NCBI RefSeq assembly: GCF_014699035.1
Contig: NZ_JACXAA010000012.1
Coordinates: 1 to 64,000 of the forward strand
Length of the DNA stretch: 64,000 nt
Reading direction: 5' to 3'
Source: Spirosoma validum
GTDB taxonomy: Bacteria; Bacteroidota; Bacteroidia; Cytophagales; Spirosomataceae
Shown here: one piece after another, positions 18,750-27,578 of the stretch
Numbering within the stretch: position 1 is the first letter of the stretch
Layout of the letters: the number at the start of each line of letters is the position of its first letter
The notes under the pieces: model-generated
Databases searched by the model: none
What the model was told of the DNA's origin: nothing
Seen by the model: only the letters and a program-made list of their open reading frames with translations
Position numbers and translations under genes: made by a program

Positions 18750-21700
18750 TTAGAACGTGACCTGAAGGCCCAACAAGAGTTGAGTAGTCGATGGGAAATA
18801 ATTCAGCGTGCCGTTATTGTCGCTGTTGGTGCTGACGCCCGGATATAAGCCGTTCACCTGAATTAAATCCGGATCGCCACCGGTAAATTTGGTGAAGGTC
18901 TTCAGGTTCCGGGTTGTCGCATAGATACGTACCGAGCGTAGAAATTTGCTTGTAACCGGCTGCGTATAACTCAGCGTTACGTTATCAATTTTAACAAAAC
19001 CACCCGGCTCCAGGAAGTAATCAGAAAGAGCCGAGTACGTAGCGGCACTGGTCAGTTTTGAGTATTTACTGCTTGGGTCGAAAGCAGATGTCAGCAAGTT
19101 GGCATTCTGCTGGGCAGCGGGCGTTCCCAGATAGGAAGCAAAGGTGTTGAAAATCTTGTAGCCAAACGTTCCCCGTAGGAATATGCTTAAATCCCACTTC
19201 CGATATTGGAAATTATTGGTCAGACTAGCCGTGAATTTAGGTAGGCCATTTCCAACAAATTGCCGGTCGTCATTCGTCGCTTTATTGGCTACGATCACAT
19301 CCCCATTCTTGTTGTAGACCAATAACGCACCGGTTTCATCGACACCAGCTGAGCGTAGCATATAAAAACTACCAATTCGGGTACCTTCCTGTAAACGTTG
19401 CGCTGTACCGGGGCTGCCGGGAGCGGGCATGCTTACGACGTTGACGAAGTTTTGACCCCTATACGCTTCGTTGGAAAATGAAACAAATTTGTTGCTGCTG
19501 GTAGCGCCGGCAAATGCTACGTTGTAGGTGAAATCCTTATTCGTAATAACAGCAGCACTCAACTGGATTTCCAGACCAGAGTTCTCCATCGTTCCGACGT
19601 TAGCAAAGGTCGACCCCTGAACGTTTGGCGGATTAGAGACCGTGTAGGAACCCAGCAAATCTTTATTAGTGCGAACGTAGTAATTCAAACTACCCGTTAA
19701 GCGGCTGTTTTTGAATACATCGAAATCAACGCCGACGTTAAAGTTGATCGCTTTTTCCCATCGCAGGTTGTAATTGGTGTTCTGGCTGGGTCCCCAAACC
19801 TGATAGGAAGTTCCATTATAGAGATAATACCCATAGCCACTATACGTATCCAGCGAGCGGTAATTATCGAAGTCCTGGTTACCGGTTACGCCATAGTCAG
19901 CTCTCAGTTTCAGTTCGTTTAACCAGGGAAGTCCCTGTGCGAATTTTTCCTGGGTAATGCGCCAGCCCACCGAAGCGGCCGGAAAATCCCCCCATTTGTT
20001 ATCATAACCAAATTTCGATGAGCCCTCATGGCGCAAACTGGCCGACAGATAATACTTTTGGTCATAGTCGTAATTTACACGACCAAAAAAAGCCGCCAGT
20101 TTGGAGTTATTTCGATAGGAGCCTACGTTATTGATGCCCTGTTGCAAATTCCAGAGACCTGTGCCCAGGCTGTTGTAGGTCAGTACGTCGGAGGGGAAAT
20201 TTTCGTTGGAAGCATTGAATCCTGATGCCGTAAAGTACTGATAGGAATAACCAGCCAATAGTTTCACCGCGTGCTTTTGTGCATCCAGAGCGTAATTACC
20301 CGTCCATTCAAAACTTTTCTGGTCTCGTTCATCCAACGACTGGGAACCCGTGTTCCGCTTGGTCCCGTTCACGACCGTTGATAATGTAGACGGCGTAAAA
20401 TTTTCGTTTCGAAAGGCCGAACTTACTTCCCCTACAGTCACCAGGGTCGAGAGGTTATTGAGCAGATTTAACTTAAACGAGCCGTTAATATCCAGGTATT
20501 TTATTTCCTGCTGAGCCAGCACATTTTTGGCCCGTTCAACGGGATTGTTCGCAAAAAAACCAGACGTTATGTAAGCATACCGGCCCGTATTATCAAAAAT
20601 CGGCTGCGTCGGATTGAGCGTTAAGGCATAATTGAACGCACTGTAGTCGGCCGTATTGGTGTTGGCATAGCGGGGAGCCGCTGTGAACGTAATGGCATAC
20701 AGATTATTGGCCGAGGTATGGTTAATGTTTACCCGGCCGCCGTATTCCCGCTTGGAAGAACGTAAGTCGATACCGGTCGCGTTTCGATAGTCTACCGATG
20801 CAAAATAGTTGGTTTGCCCATTGCCCCCCGAGAATTGCAGGGTATGTTTCTGCGAGAAAGCCGGATTCCGGCTAACGGCTTTCGTCCAGTCGGTATTGCC
20901 ACCCAGATCGACCCCACGCTTATCGGCGAGAAACTGGTCTTTCGACAATACATGGAGCGGATTGGTAATATAATCAAAGGAGCTATAGCCGTCATAGAAA
21001 ATGCGGGATTCCGAAGAGCCTTTTTTCGTGGTAATCACAATCACGCCGTTACTGCCGCGGGTTCCATAAATAGCCGAAGCGGCCCCGCCCTTCAGTACGT
21101 CGATGGACTCAATCTCATTCTGGTTGATGTTATCCAGGTTACCCCCGGGAATTCCATTGATGACAAACAAAGGCCCTAAGCCCGCGCTGCGTGACGAAGC
21201 GCCCCGAAGCTGAATGTTGGGCGTCGAATTTGGATCACCAGCGGCTGTATTGGTCACGGATAAACCAGCTACTTTCCCCTGGATAGACATTAAAGGACTA
21301 TTGCTACCGACCCGAAGCAGATCCGACGAGGATAGGTGTGTAACGGCGCTGGTCACTTCCTTACGGCTTAATGAACCGTAGCCTACAACGACCACTTCAT
21401 TGATGGATTTCACATCGGGTTTCAACTGCACAGAAAGGGTCGATTGATTGGTCGCCACAACTTCCTGCGTTACGTACCCTACAAAGCTAAACACCAGCGT
21501 ATGCGGCCCATCCGCAACAGTTAGGCGATACGTTCCCGACGCATCGGTCACCGAACCACGGGTCGAGCCTTTCACCACAACACTGACACCTGGCAAGCCC
21601 TGGCCTTTTTCGTCGGAAACTACCCCGGTAATGGTTCGCTCTGCTGGTGCTTCGCCCTCCTCGATAGATTCGCCTAACTGAATACTAACGGGTGATTCGA

Positions 21701-22052
21701 CCGTGCGGGCTAGAATGATTTGTTCGCCGGAAATACTGAAATTGACGTTTAACGGAATGAGCAGTTTTTCCAGCACCTCTTTTAACGTACTGTTCTGTAC
21801 CCGCATCGAAACCAGTTGTTTAGAACGGACAATTTGCGGGCTGTACGAAAATTTGACATTCGCAGCTTTTTCAATGCTGCGCAACACGGTCTTGATGTTC
21901 TGTTCCTGGATGGTTAGGCTTACGCGCCGGTTGAGCAGTTCCTGAGCTGAAACATCGGTGGCCCACGAGACTCCCATGAAAAGCAACGCCATCAGGAATT
22001 GCAGACACGTAAGTTTCATAAACCTGAGTACGTAAAGGTTTACGTTTTTCAT
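18750..22052 (-). CDS. SusC/RagA TonB-dependent transporter with STN domain
   Basis: A second outer-membrane importer, 1100 residues, with the same architecture as the one at 6467-9970. It has a signal region, STN domain (VSLTIQEQNIKTVLRSIEKAANVKF), carboxypeptidase-regulatory-like domain (ITGVVSDEKGQGLPGVSVVV), TonB-box-like NEVVVVGYG, a plug with SIDVLKGGAASAIYGTRGSNGV, and a barrel ending in an aromatic (LQVTF). The STN domain fits signalling to the FecR protein encoded upstream. Despite the shared layout, the barrel differs strongly from the first SusC, so this is an old paralogue rather than a recent duplication. Confidence 0.95.
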   Translation of the reverse strand: MKNVNLYVLRFMKLTCLQFLMALLFMGVSWATDVSAQELLNRRVSLTIQEQNIKTVLRSIEKAANVKFSYSPQIVRSKQLVSMRVQNSTLKEVLEKLLIPLNVNFSISGEQIILARTVESPVSIQLGESIEEGEAPAERTITGVVSDEKGQGLPGVSVVVKGSTRGSVTDASGTYRLTVADGPHTLVFSFVGYVTQEVVATNQSTLSVQLKPDVKSINEVVVVGYGSLSRKEVTSAVTHLSSSDLLRVGSNSPLMSIQGKVAGLSVTNTAAGDPNSTPNIQLRGASSRSAGLGPLFVINGIPGGNLDNINQNEIESIDVLKGGAASAIYGTRGSNGVIVITTKKGSSESRIFYDGYSSFDYITNPLHVLSKDQFLADKRGVDLGGNTDWTKAVSRNPAFSQKHTLQFSGGNGQTNYFASVDYRNATGIDLRSSKREYGGRVNINHTSANNLYAITFTAAPRYANTNTADYSAFNYALTLNPTQPIFDNTGRYAYITSGFFANNPVERAKNVLAQQEIKYLDINGSFKLNLLNNLSTLVTVGEVSSAFRNENFTPSTLSTVVNGTKRNTGSQSLDERDQKSFEWTGNYALDAQKHAVKLLAGYSYQYFTASGFNASNENFPSDVLTYNSLGTGLWNLQQGINNVGSYRNNSKLAAFFGRVNYDYDQKYYLSASLRHEGSSKFGYDNKWGDFPAASVGWRITQEKFAQGLPWLNELKLRADYGVTGNQDFDNYRSLDTYSGYGYYLYNGTSYQVWGPSQNTNYNLRWEKAINFNVGVDFDVFKNSRLTGSLNYYVRTNKDLLGSYTVSNPPNVQGSTFANVGTMENSGLEIQLSAAVITNKDFTYNVAFAGATSSNKFVSFSNEAYRGQNFVNVVSMPAPGSPGTAQRLQEGTRIGSFYMLRSAGVDETGALLVYNKNGDVIVANKATNDDRQFVGNGLPKFTASLTNNFQYRKWDLSIFLRGTFGYKIFNTFASYLGTPAAQQNANLLTSAFDPSSKYSKLTSAATYSALSDYFLEPGGFVKIDNVTLSYTQPVTSKFLRSVRIYATTRNLKTFTKFTGGDPDLIQVNGLYPGVSTNSDNNGTLNYFPSTTQLLLGLQVTF

Positions 22053-22249
22053 ACTGTTACTTGGTTTAGTCGGTTAAAAATTAGATAAGACAATCCCCAT
22101 CAGTGCACTACGGGCTGTATCGCAGCAGGGGAACCGTTGAGCCAGGGGGCTGGCCCATAACTGAATTTTCAGGAATGAAGCAGGTAGTGTTAATTCATAT
22201 GTTTATAAAGAGTTAAATAGTTATATCTATCGACAGCAGAGGTTATGGT

Positions 22250-23356
22250 TCACGGTTGCTGACAATTACCACCGTTGATAATCACCTGTCCATCAATGAT
22301 GTCGTAGGTTGCGCCAACGGTCGCACAAATGATGCTTAGCTTCTGCTCGAATGATTCATTTGTCATCGACGAATTCAGTTGACAACTGGCCAGCGCTTCC
22401 CGGTTGTAACGAATCTCAATACCGTAGGCCTCTTTTAGTTCCTGCAACACCTGAGGAATGGGTGTATCGTTATACACAAAAGCAGGCGCTTTCTTTGGCC
22501 GGATCGGACTGGTGACGAGAATAGGGGCCTCCACCAGCATCTTATCAAACTGAGCCGTTTCTCGGTTAAAGACAACCTGCTGGTTAGGTAGCAGCATAAC
22601 CCCTTTTTGTCTGGTAGTCGATGGGGATGACTCATTGTGGTAAACCGATACCTGACCGGACTGTACCTGAACCCGTACCCGGTTCTCTTTTGCAAACGCC
22701 CTCACTGTAAATCTTGTCCCCAGCACTTTCGTCACCACTTCGTTGGCATGTACCAGAAAGGGTTTCCTAGCATCCCTGGTTACGGCAAAGGTCGCTTCAC
22801 CCGACAGGTATACCATCCGATTTTGCTGGCCGAAATCAGCGGAATAACTTACCCGACTCTCAGGAGTCAGCGAGATCACCGACTGATCGGGCAGGCGAAT
22901 GATCTGGACCTGTTGAGTGGTATTTATTTTTTCGGAAACCGTTTTCGTTAACGTAGCCAGCTGTTGCTCATACGGAGATGTCTGATGACTGATTTGCTGC
23001 CAGATTCCAATGCCCAGCGCTAGAATAACGCAGGCTGCAGCCGCCCACCACATCCAAGCTACCCGGCGAACGGGAACTACGGTCTTGTGTATTTGGGTAT
23101 TTGTCTCTCGAATCCGGACTAAGAGCTGGTGGATCGTTTCTTCAGGTAACTGGGTTTGTGCATAGGCGTCAAGGCCTAGCCGAATGGCGGTTACTAAATC
23201 AATGGCCTGTTGGTATTCCCGCTGCCGGTTCGGGTGCTGGTCAAACCAGTTTTCCCAAAAATGGGTTGACTGGATCGTCGGTCTAAGCTGATGGTTGACA
23301 AAGGCGTCATCCGTTAAAAAGTCGGCGGCTGAAAAAGTCTCGTAATTAGGTTGCAC
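22250..23356 (-). CDS. FecR-family anti-sigma factor
   Basis: The 368-residue protein has a cytoplasmic N-terminus (SAADFLTDDAFVNHQL), one membrane span (RRVAWMWWAAAACVILALGIGIW), a periplasmic FecR domain (IRLPDQSVISLTPESRVSYS, GEATFAVTRDARKPFLV, KVLGTRFTVRAF) and a DUF4974-type C-terminus (IPQVLQELKEAYGIEIRYN). It sits between the ECF sigma gene (48 bases upstream) and SusC, completing a second transmembrane signalling switch. It is expected to sequester the sigma factor at 23405-23983. Confidence 0.94.
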   Translation of the reverse strand: MQPNYETFSAADFLTDDAFVNHQLRPTIQSTHFWENWFDQHPNRQREYQQAIDLVTAIRLGLDAYAQTQLPEETIHQLLVRIRETNTQIHKTVVPVRRVAWMWWAAAACVILALGIGIWQQISHQTSPYEQQLATLTKTVSEKINTTQQVQIIRLPDQSVISLTPESRVSYSADFGQQNRMVYLSGEATFAVTRDARKPFLVHANEVVTKVLGTRFTVRAFAKENRVRVQVQSGQVSVYHNESSPSTTRQKGVMLLPNQQVVFNRETAQFDKMLVEAPILVTSPIRPKKAPAFVYNDTPIPQVLQELKEAYGIEIRYNREALASCQLNSSMTNESFEQKLSIICATVGATYDIIDGQVIINGGNCQQP

Positions 23357-23404
23357 TGGCTACTGAATTTGTCAGTAGATGACAACTTTTTAAAAACGTA
23401 CTCA

Positions 23405-23983
23405 CTAAATTCTAAAAAAAGTTAAAATAGTTAAAATAGGTAGAACAAACCAGCTTCGTAATTTCTCAACAGCGCGGAAAACGAGGTTTTTGGCTGACTG
23501 CTGATTAACAGCCAGCACTTCACCAATCTGGCTATAGTCCATGTTTTCAACGAAGCGCAGCTTCAGGGCTTCCTGCTGACGTGGGGGTAATTGGGCGATG
23601 AGTCGCTGAAGTCGTTCCTGGCGGGTACTGGCCGCTTCGAGTTCTTCAAGTATTTCCAGATCATTGGGTTCCGCCCAAAGTGCTTCGTAATCGGTTTCGT
23701 CTAAAGATTTGGCGGGGCGCTCTTTCCGCTCAAGCAAATGCATAATCCGATTCTTAAGTGCTTTTAGCAGATAATGGCGAATGTTATCGGGGATTGTCAG
23801 TTTGGTTCGCTTAGCCCATAATTCCGTAAAAACATCGTGCACACAGTCCAATACAAACGCTTCTGAAGCGGCAACCAGGCTCATACCGTAGCGATACATG
23901 GCCCGAATATGCAACTGATATAGCTGCGTATAAGCCTCTTCATCGCCCAATTGGAAAGCGGTCCAAAGTTGCTGTTCGTTCAC
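23405..23983 (-). CDS. ECF-type RNA polymerase sigma-70 factor
   Basis: A 192-residue sigma factor with region 2 (AMYRYGMSLVAASEAFVLDCVHDVFTELWAKR split over residues 29-60) and region 4 (LIAQLPPRQQEALKLRFVENMDYSQIGEVLAV split over residues 128-158, then QSAKNLVFRAVEKLR). It heads the second Sus module. A perfect TAnnTTTG-type -7 box (TAGATTTG, 24158-24151 on the minus strand) occurs 170 bases upstream without a convincing -33 box. Confidence 0.93.
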   Translation of the reverse strand: MNEQQLWTAFQLGDEEAYTQLYQLHIRAMYRYGMSLVAASEAFVLDCVHDVFTELWAKRTKLTIPDNIRHYLLKALKNRIMHLLERKERPAKSLDETDYEALWAEPNDLEILEELEAASTRQERLQRLIAQLPPRQQEALKLRFVENMDYSQIGEVLAVNQQSAKNLVFRAVEKLRSWFVLPILTILTFFRI

Positions 23984-24358
23984 CGGAGGTCTTTGTGCAA
24001 TTAATTCTTTTCTTAAGTAGTCCGTTTACCGTTTTTACTGTCAAATAGCCCGATTGTATCTTAGCAATATAGGCTAGATTAATACTAACATTATTTATAT
24101 CAGGCACTAAAAACAAATACAATATATGACTAAAGACGCCATAAATTAAACAAATCTAATAATTGCATTAGAAAACGATTGGATTTGGGTATTTACACTT
24201 TATAACTAAGGAGTAGGTCTAAATGGGTATCAGCGACTATTAAAGGGTTGACGACCAAATCAATCCAATGCCACCCGCAGTTCCATGAAAGCCAAATTAC
24301 TGCATTTGAGGGATAGACAAAATTGAAACGTGGCCTTAAAAACCTCTGAACTGTCTAG

Positions 24359-24756
24359 CTACCGCTGATTAGTGAAATTATCGTACGTAATGACTTGAAA
24401 AGTGCCACTGGCTACCAGTAAATAGGCACTCACCCGATCTAAGATTGTGTAAAGCAACATCATATTACCCCTTAGGTCGGTAAGTTCTTTAACGAGTGCA
24501 GAAGTCAGCTCGATAGAGGGTTTCCGACGACGGTAGGTGAGCCTGCCAGCCCAAAAACCCGCCATATCATTTATTGCCGTTTCGGTGGTCTGGAAGGAAT
24601 CGTTCGCGGCCCTACCGTTTCAAGGTAGAGCGTAGTGACCAAAATAGAAAAGCGATCATAGATGGTTTGTAAAAAACGGATGGCGAAACACCCACTGTCG
24701 GCCACCACGACACCAGGTCGTTCCCCTAAAAGAGCCACTAATGTCTCAAACGTAAA
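24359..24756 (-). pseudogene. Degenerate coding segment, possibly transposase-derived
   Basis: The gap 23984-25001 has no intact gene. On the minus strand two adjacent open stretches in different frames look protein-like. The first (24756-24571) contains ERPGVVVADSGCFAIRFL; the second (24565-24359) begins MAGFWAGRLTYRRRKPS. The VVADSG pattern recalls the first catalytic Asp of DDE transposases, but I cannot place the family and the two stretches do not join in one frame. More protein-like bits continue to about 24250 with stops. A broken mobile element is the best guess; random open frames remain possible. Confidence 0.3.
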
Positions 24757-24783
24757 TTATGGTTGGTGAAGCTTTTTTAGTAC

Positions 24784-24870
24784 GATGCCGGTAGGCATCT
24801 CATGTTTATAAGTGATAAACCTACCCCTCAGGCATGCATATGATAATGAACCTCTTATATCTATAAACAT
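24784..24870. repeat. Cluster of small inverted repeats
   Basis: A perfect 6-bp stem with a 4-base loop (GATGCC/GGCATC, 24784-24799) is followed by ATGTTTATA at 24802-24810, whose reverse complement lies at 24862-24870. Such hairpin clusters are common at ends of Bacteroidota IS and REP-type elements. It adjoins the degenerate coding segment. Confidence 0.45.
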
Positions 24871-24925
24871 ATCACGGCAGCGGCCGCCCGTCCCTCTGGG
24901 GTAAATTATCCATAACTCACGTTAA

Positions 24926-24957
24926 ATAGCCGCTCGTGTTCAGTAGGAAGCGGCTAT
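24926..24957 (-). terminator. Terminator of the membrane-protein gene
   Basis: ATAGCCGCT (24926-24934) and AGCGGCTAT (24949-24957) form a perfect 9-bp stem about 45 bases beyond the stop at 25002, followed on the minus strand by TTTAA. Confidence 0.7.
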
Positions 24958-25001
24958 CTGGGTGTGAAGCAGATAAGGCTGGCTAAGTAAGGGCGACTAG
25001 A

Positions 25002-26363
25002 TTAGGGTTCAGGTACGTACCAGAATGGAATCGTCACCAGTTCATCGGCTTCTTTTTTTCGGGGGTCTTGCAGGGCCACGCGGAGCAGGTTGTGGCCTAC
25101 TTTCAGATTGCCCGGTACTACCACCGTTTGCCAGCCACTTTGCTCCTGAATCCCGGCTTTGGTAAATAGCAAGTCAGGTTGGGCACAGGTCGAATCGTTA
25201 ATGGTAATGCGAATCAGCTTATTAATCTGCTGGTTGCTCCAGATAGCATACTGTTGCCGACGCGCTTGCCTCGACAGCGTATCGCTCCAGACTGGTTCGG
25301 GGGCAACCTGCTTGAGCTTCGTATCAAGCGCTTTGGGATAGGCAATGAACAAGCGCAAATAGGGTTCCCGAATCACGTCTGACTGGATGGAAGCCGTGCT
25401 AACAAACGCTCCCTCGGGGCGCTGGTTGTCATAAGCTGTAGGCTCGATATAAAGACTATCGACACGGGCCGAGTAAAGATGTCGGCTGTTAAAAAGAGGC
25501 ATCCGTCCACTGGTACGCGAGATATCGTTGGCGTATTCAAGGAAGAACACCCCAAAAAATACTACTACGAAAATCGCTGCCGTCTGAATTAATTTGCCGG
25601 GCCGGATATTGGCGTAGAACGTGTTAGTGACATAGGACGAGTGTTTGTACATACCCAGCATCATCAGTCGTCCTGCTTTGGTAAACCGGTAGTTAAGTTG
25701 AATGCCCCTGGGTGTCTCTTTTATTTTCTTCTGATTCAGCACCATAGAAGCTAAGAAGAACAAGGTCATTAGTATGCCTAAGGCAACTTTGACCCCAAAC
25801 CAGACGTTGGGGGTCACGTTGGGTTGAACCACTAAGTAGACCAGTAAACCCAGCAGGTAGAGTATGGCAACGACCACCAGCAGGAACACGAACTGAAACG
25901 CGAGAGCAAACACGACGTTGCACCGTTTATCGAGCCAGAGAATATAGCGGTCCAGTGGGCCAAACTCGTCGGCTAGTCGTTGCTGGGCATAAGGCGTAGA
26001 GAAGGGAATACGGTCGTAGTGGATGCCCGACGGAAAAACGGCTAAGAGACCTACCAGACCCACCCAAAACGCCCGCATCACAAAATTGGCCAGAAAGGCC
26101 GCAAACAAGACGTGACACATGGCCCGTATCAGGCTATATACCATCGTGGGTAACATGACCGCTGCACCCTCGGTGTGGGTCATGTAATTGTAGCGGATGT
26201 AGCTAAAGGCTGACTCTAGCAAATCGGGCAATTGCAGGATGGCGAACATGGCCACCCCGGAGATGGCTAATTCGAGGTTCCAGCTCTGAGTGGTTAATTC
26301 CCGAAGCTTGTCTTGCTGGTCGGGAGTAAGCTGCGAAGCCGTCGATGGGTTGTTATCAGACAT
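25002..26363 (-). CDS. Uncharacterised multi-pass membrane protein
   Basis: I do not recognise the family of this 453-residue protein. About six hydrophobic segments lie in the first 290 residues, for example near 30-50, 74-113 (two), 150-180, 190-210 and 260-285. They are followed by a soluble C-terminal domain of about 170 residues rich in beta-type sequence (VVVPGNLKVGHNLLRVALQDP), likely extracytoplasmic. The N-terminus is hydrophilic with no signal peptide. It is a single-gene unit: its promoter would lie in 26364-26515, opposite the small plus-strand gene, and a clear terminator follows. Codon use and GC look like the surrounding chromosome. The function is unknown. Confidence 0.85.
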   Translation of the reverse strand: MSDNNPSTASQLTPDQQDKLRELTTQSWNLELAISGVAMFAILQLPDLLESAFSYIRYNYMTHTEGAAVMLPTMVYSLIRAMCHVLFAAFLANFVMRAFWVGLVGLLAVFPSGIHYDRIPFSTPYAQQRLADEFGPLDRYILWLDKRCNVVFALAFQFVFLLVVVAILYLLGLLVYLVVQPNVTPNVWFGVKVALGILMTLFFLASMVLNQKKIKETPRGIQLNYRFTKAGRLMMLGMYKHSSYVTNTFYANIRPGKLIQTAAIFVVVFFGVFFLEYANDISRTSGRMPLFNSRHLYSARVDSLYIEPTAYDNQRPEGAFVSTASIQSDVIREPYLRLFIAYPKALDTKLKQVAPEPVWSDTLSRQARRQQYAIWSNQQINKLIRITINDSTCAQPDLLFTKAGIQEQSGWQTVVVPGNLKVGHNLLRVALQDPRKKEADELVTIPFWYVPEP

Positions 26364-26515
26364 GAATGATCGTGTGTACTGATGGTTATACGCTACGTTG
26401 TAAAATCATCTTTATATTCGCCAAAGTACGAAAACATCAAGCTAAATACTCATTGATACATTGCTTCATTAAACGCCCCCAGTACAGTAACTTTTCTTAA
26501 CCCTAACTTAGTCAG

Positions 26516-26779
26516 ATGAAAAACCGGAAAATCCAGGAGATGAGCAATGAGGCTTGGCTCAACCAAAAAAAAACAACCCAGCTCGCAACGGGTATGTTGG
26601 CTGGGGCGCTTTTGGCACTGCTAATTATGGTAGTGCTTTTGGCAAGCAAAAAAGGACTTCATGCCACGAGCATAGGTCTGGGCGTAATTCCTTTTGCCTT
26701 TATGCCAATCCTATTTCTAAACTGGAACCATTTAAAAGCAATCAAGAAAGAACTCAACTCCAGACAAAACGCGGTTTGA
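26516..26779 (+). CDS. Small two-TM membrane protein
   Basis: The 87-residue product starts with a hydrophilic segment (MSNEAWLNQKKTTQLATG), has two hydrophobic helices (MLAGALLALLIMVVLLA and GLGVIPFAFMPILFL) separated by KKGLHATSI, and ends in a basic tail (HLKAIKKELNSRQNAV). Similar short proteins are widespread in Bacteroidota and are sometimes labelled redox-active disulfide protein 2, although no cysteine is visible here, so that name should not be read as a function. It is transcribed away from the membrane-protein gene at 25002. Confidence 0.75.
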   Translation: MKNRKIQEMSNEAWLNQKKTTQLATGMLAGALLALLIMVVLLASKKGLHATSIGLGVIPFAFMPILFLNWNHLKAIKKELNSRQNAV

Positions 26780-27272
26780 GCAGTAACTTGGTGATGCCGG
26801 CCTTGCTCAGCATAGACATGTTGCAGGCGACAGGCCGCACGGCTGGAAGTCAAGCCCGCAGCCCAACCAAAGGGATGTGTAAAGGTTCAGGTACGCATAT
26901 TTAGTGGCGTTTAGCGCCCACCATCAACACTCATTGGCGTCGGGTTAACACAACAGGCAATAACGTAGTGGTGAGCTTATATACTAAGGTCAGCAAGGTT
27001 GCTGCTTTTCAACCCCTTTTCTAACTACGTCTCACAAATCACTCTTGCTTGAGACAACGAAGCTTACGGATTATTATGCTTCAATATTCGGGCGTTTCTT
27101 GAAACAGATAAATCCTGTTGCACGTTGGCCAACGTTTAACTGAATTATCGATGTATATGAGCCCATCTAGTACAATTACAAATTTATTTATAATTTTTCA
27201 TATACTAACTAAAGTATTAGTTATAATTGCATTGCGTTCCCTTCATTCTCTGTAATTGCTTACCCCTCCATC
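26780..27272. other. Intergenic, no gene recognised
   Basis: Open frames here are short and lack protein-like composition. The last 100 bases are AT-rich and probably hold the promoter of the small secreted ORF at 27273. Confidence 0.6.
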
Positions 27273-27578
27273 ATGAAGGAATTAATCGCCTGTTTACTAA
27301 TCGGCCTGATAGGTCTTTCAACGGGTATGACCGCTCAAGCCGCTACACGACGGCCCATAAATCTTCGTCAAGTTTCTCCGGCTGATACAATGCGCTATTA
27401 CTTGGATGGCAAACGTATTAGTGCCCAGCAATTTCAGCGATTGGATACCAAGTTGTTATACAAGATGGATGTGGATACCAAAAATAAGATAGTAAAAGCC
27501 TTCTCTAGAAGCGAAAGCAGTTCCGTTGAGCCATCAGATAAGCTTGAAGAACCATCTACTTACACTTCAGCCCGTTGA
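27273..27578 (+). CDS. Small secreted protein, possibly 3'-truncated
   Basis: The 101-residue product has a clear signal peptide (MKELIACLLIGLIGLSTGMTAQA) and a segment YYLDGKRISAQQFQRLD that resembles the short 'DGK-x-I-s-x-x-x-F-x-x-L' units found in many Bacteroidota secreted proteins. The last 25 residues are low-complexity and overlap the beginning of the thioredoxin-like pseudogene in another frame, so the original 3' end may have been lost in a deletion that also removed the 5' end of the neighbour. No function can be assigned. Confidence 0.5.
   Translation: MKELIACLLIGLIGLSTGMTAQAATRRPINLRQVSPADTMRYYLDGKRISAQQFQRLDTKLLYKMDVDTKNKIVKAFSRSESSSVEPSDKLEEPSTYTSAR

Noticed and set aside
26780-26904. 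Continuation of a small ORF beyond 26779
   Set aside because: The overlapping frame to 26904 lacks hydrophobic or conserved features and the 87-residue two-helix frame explains the region.
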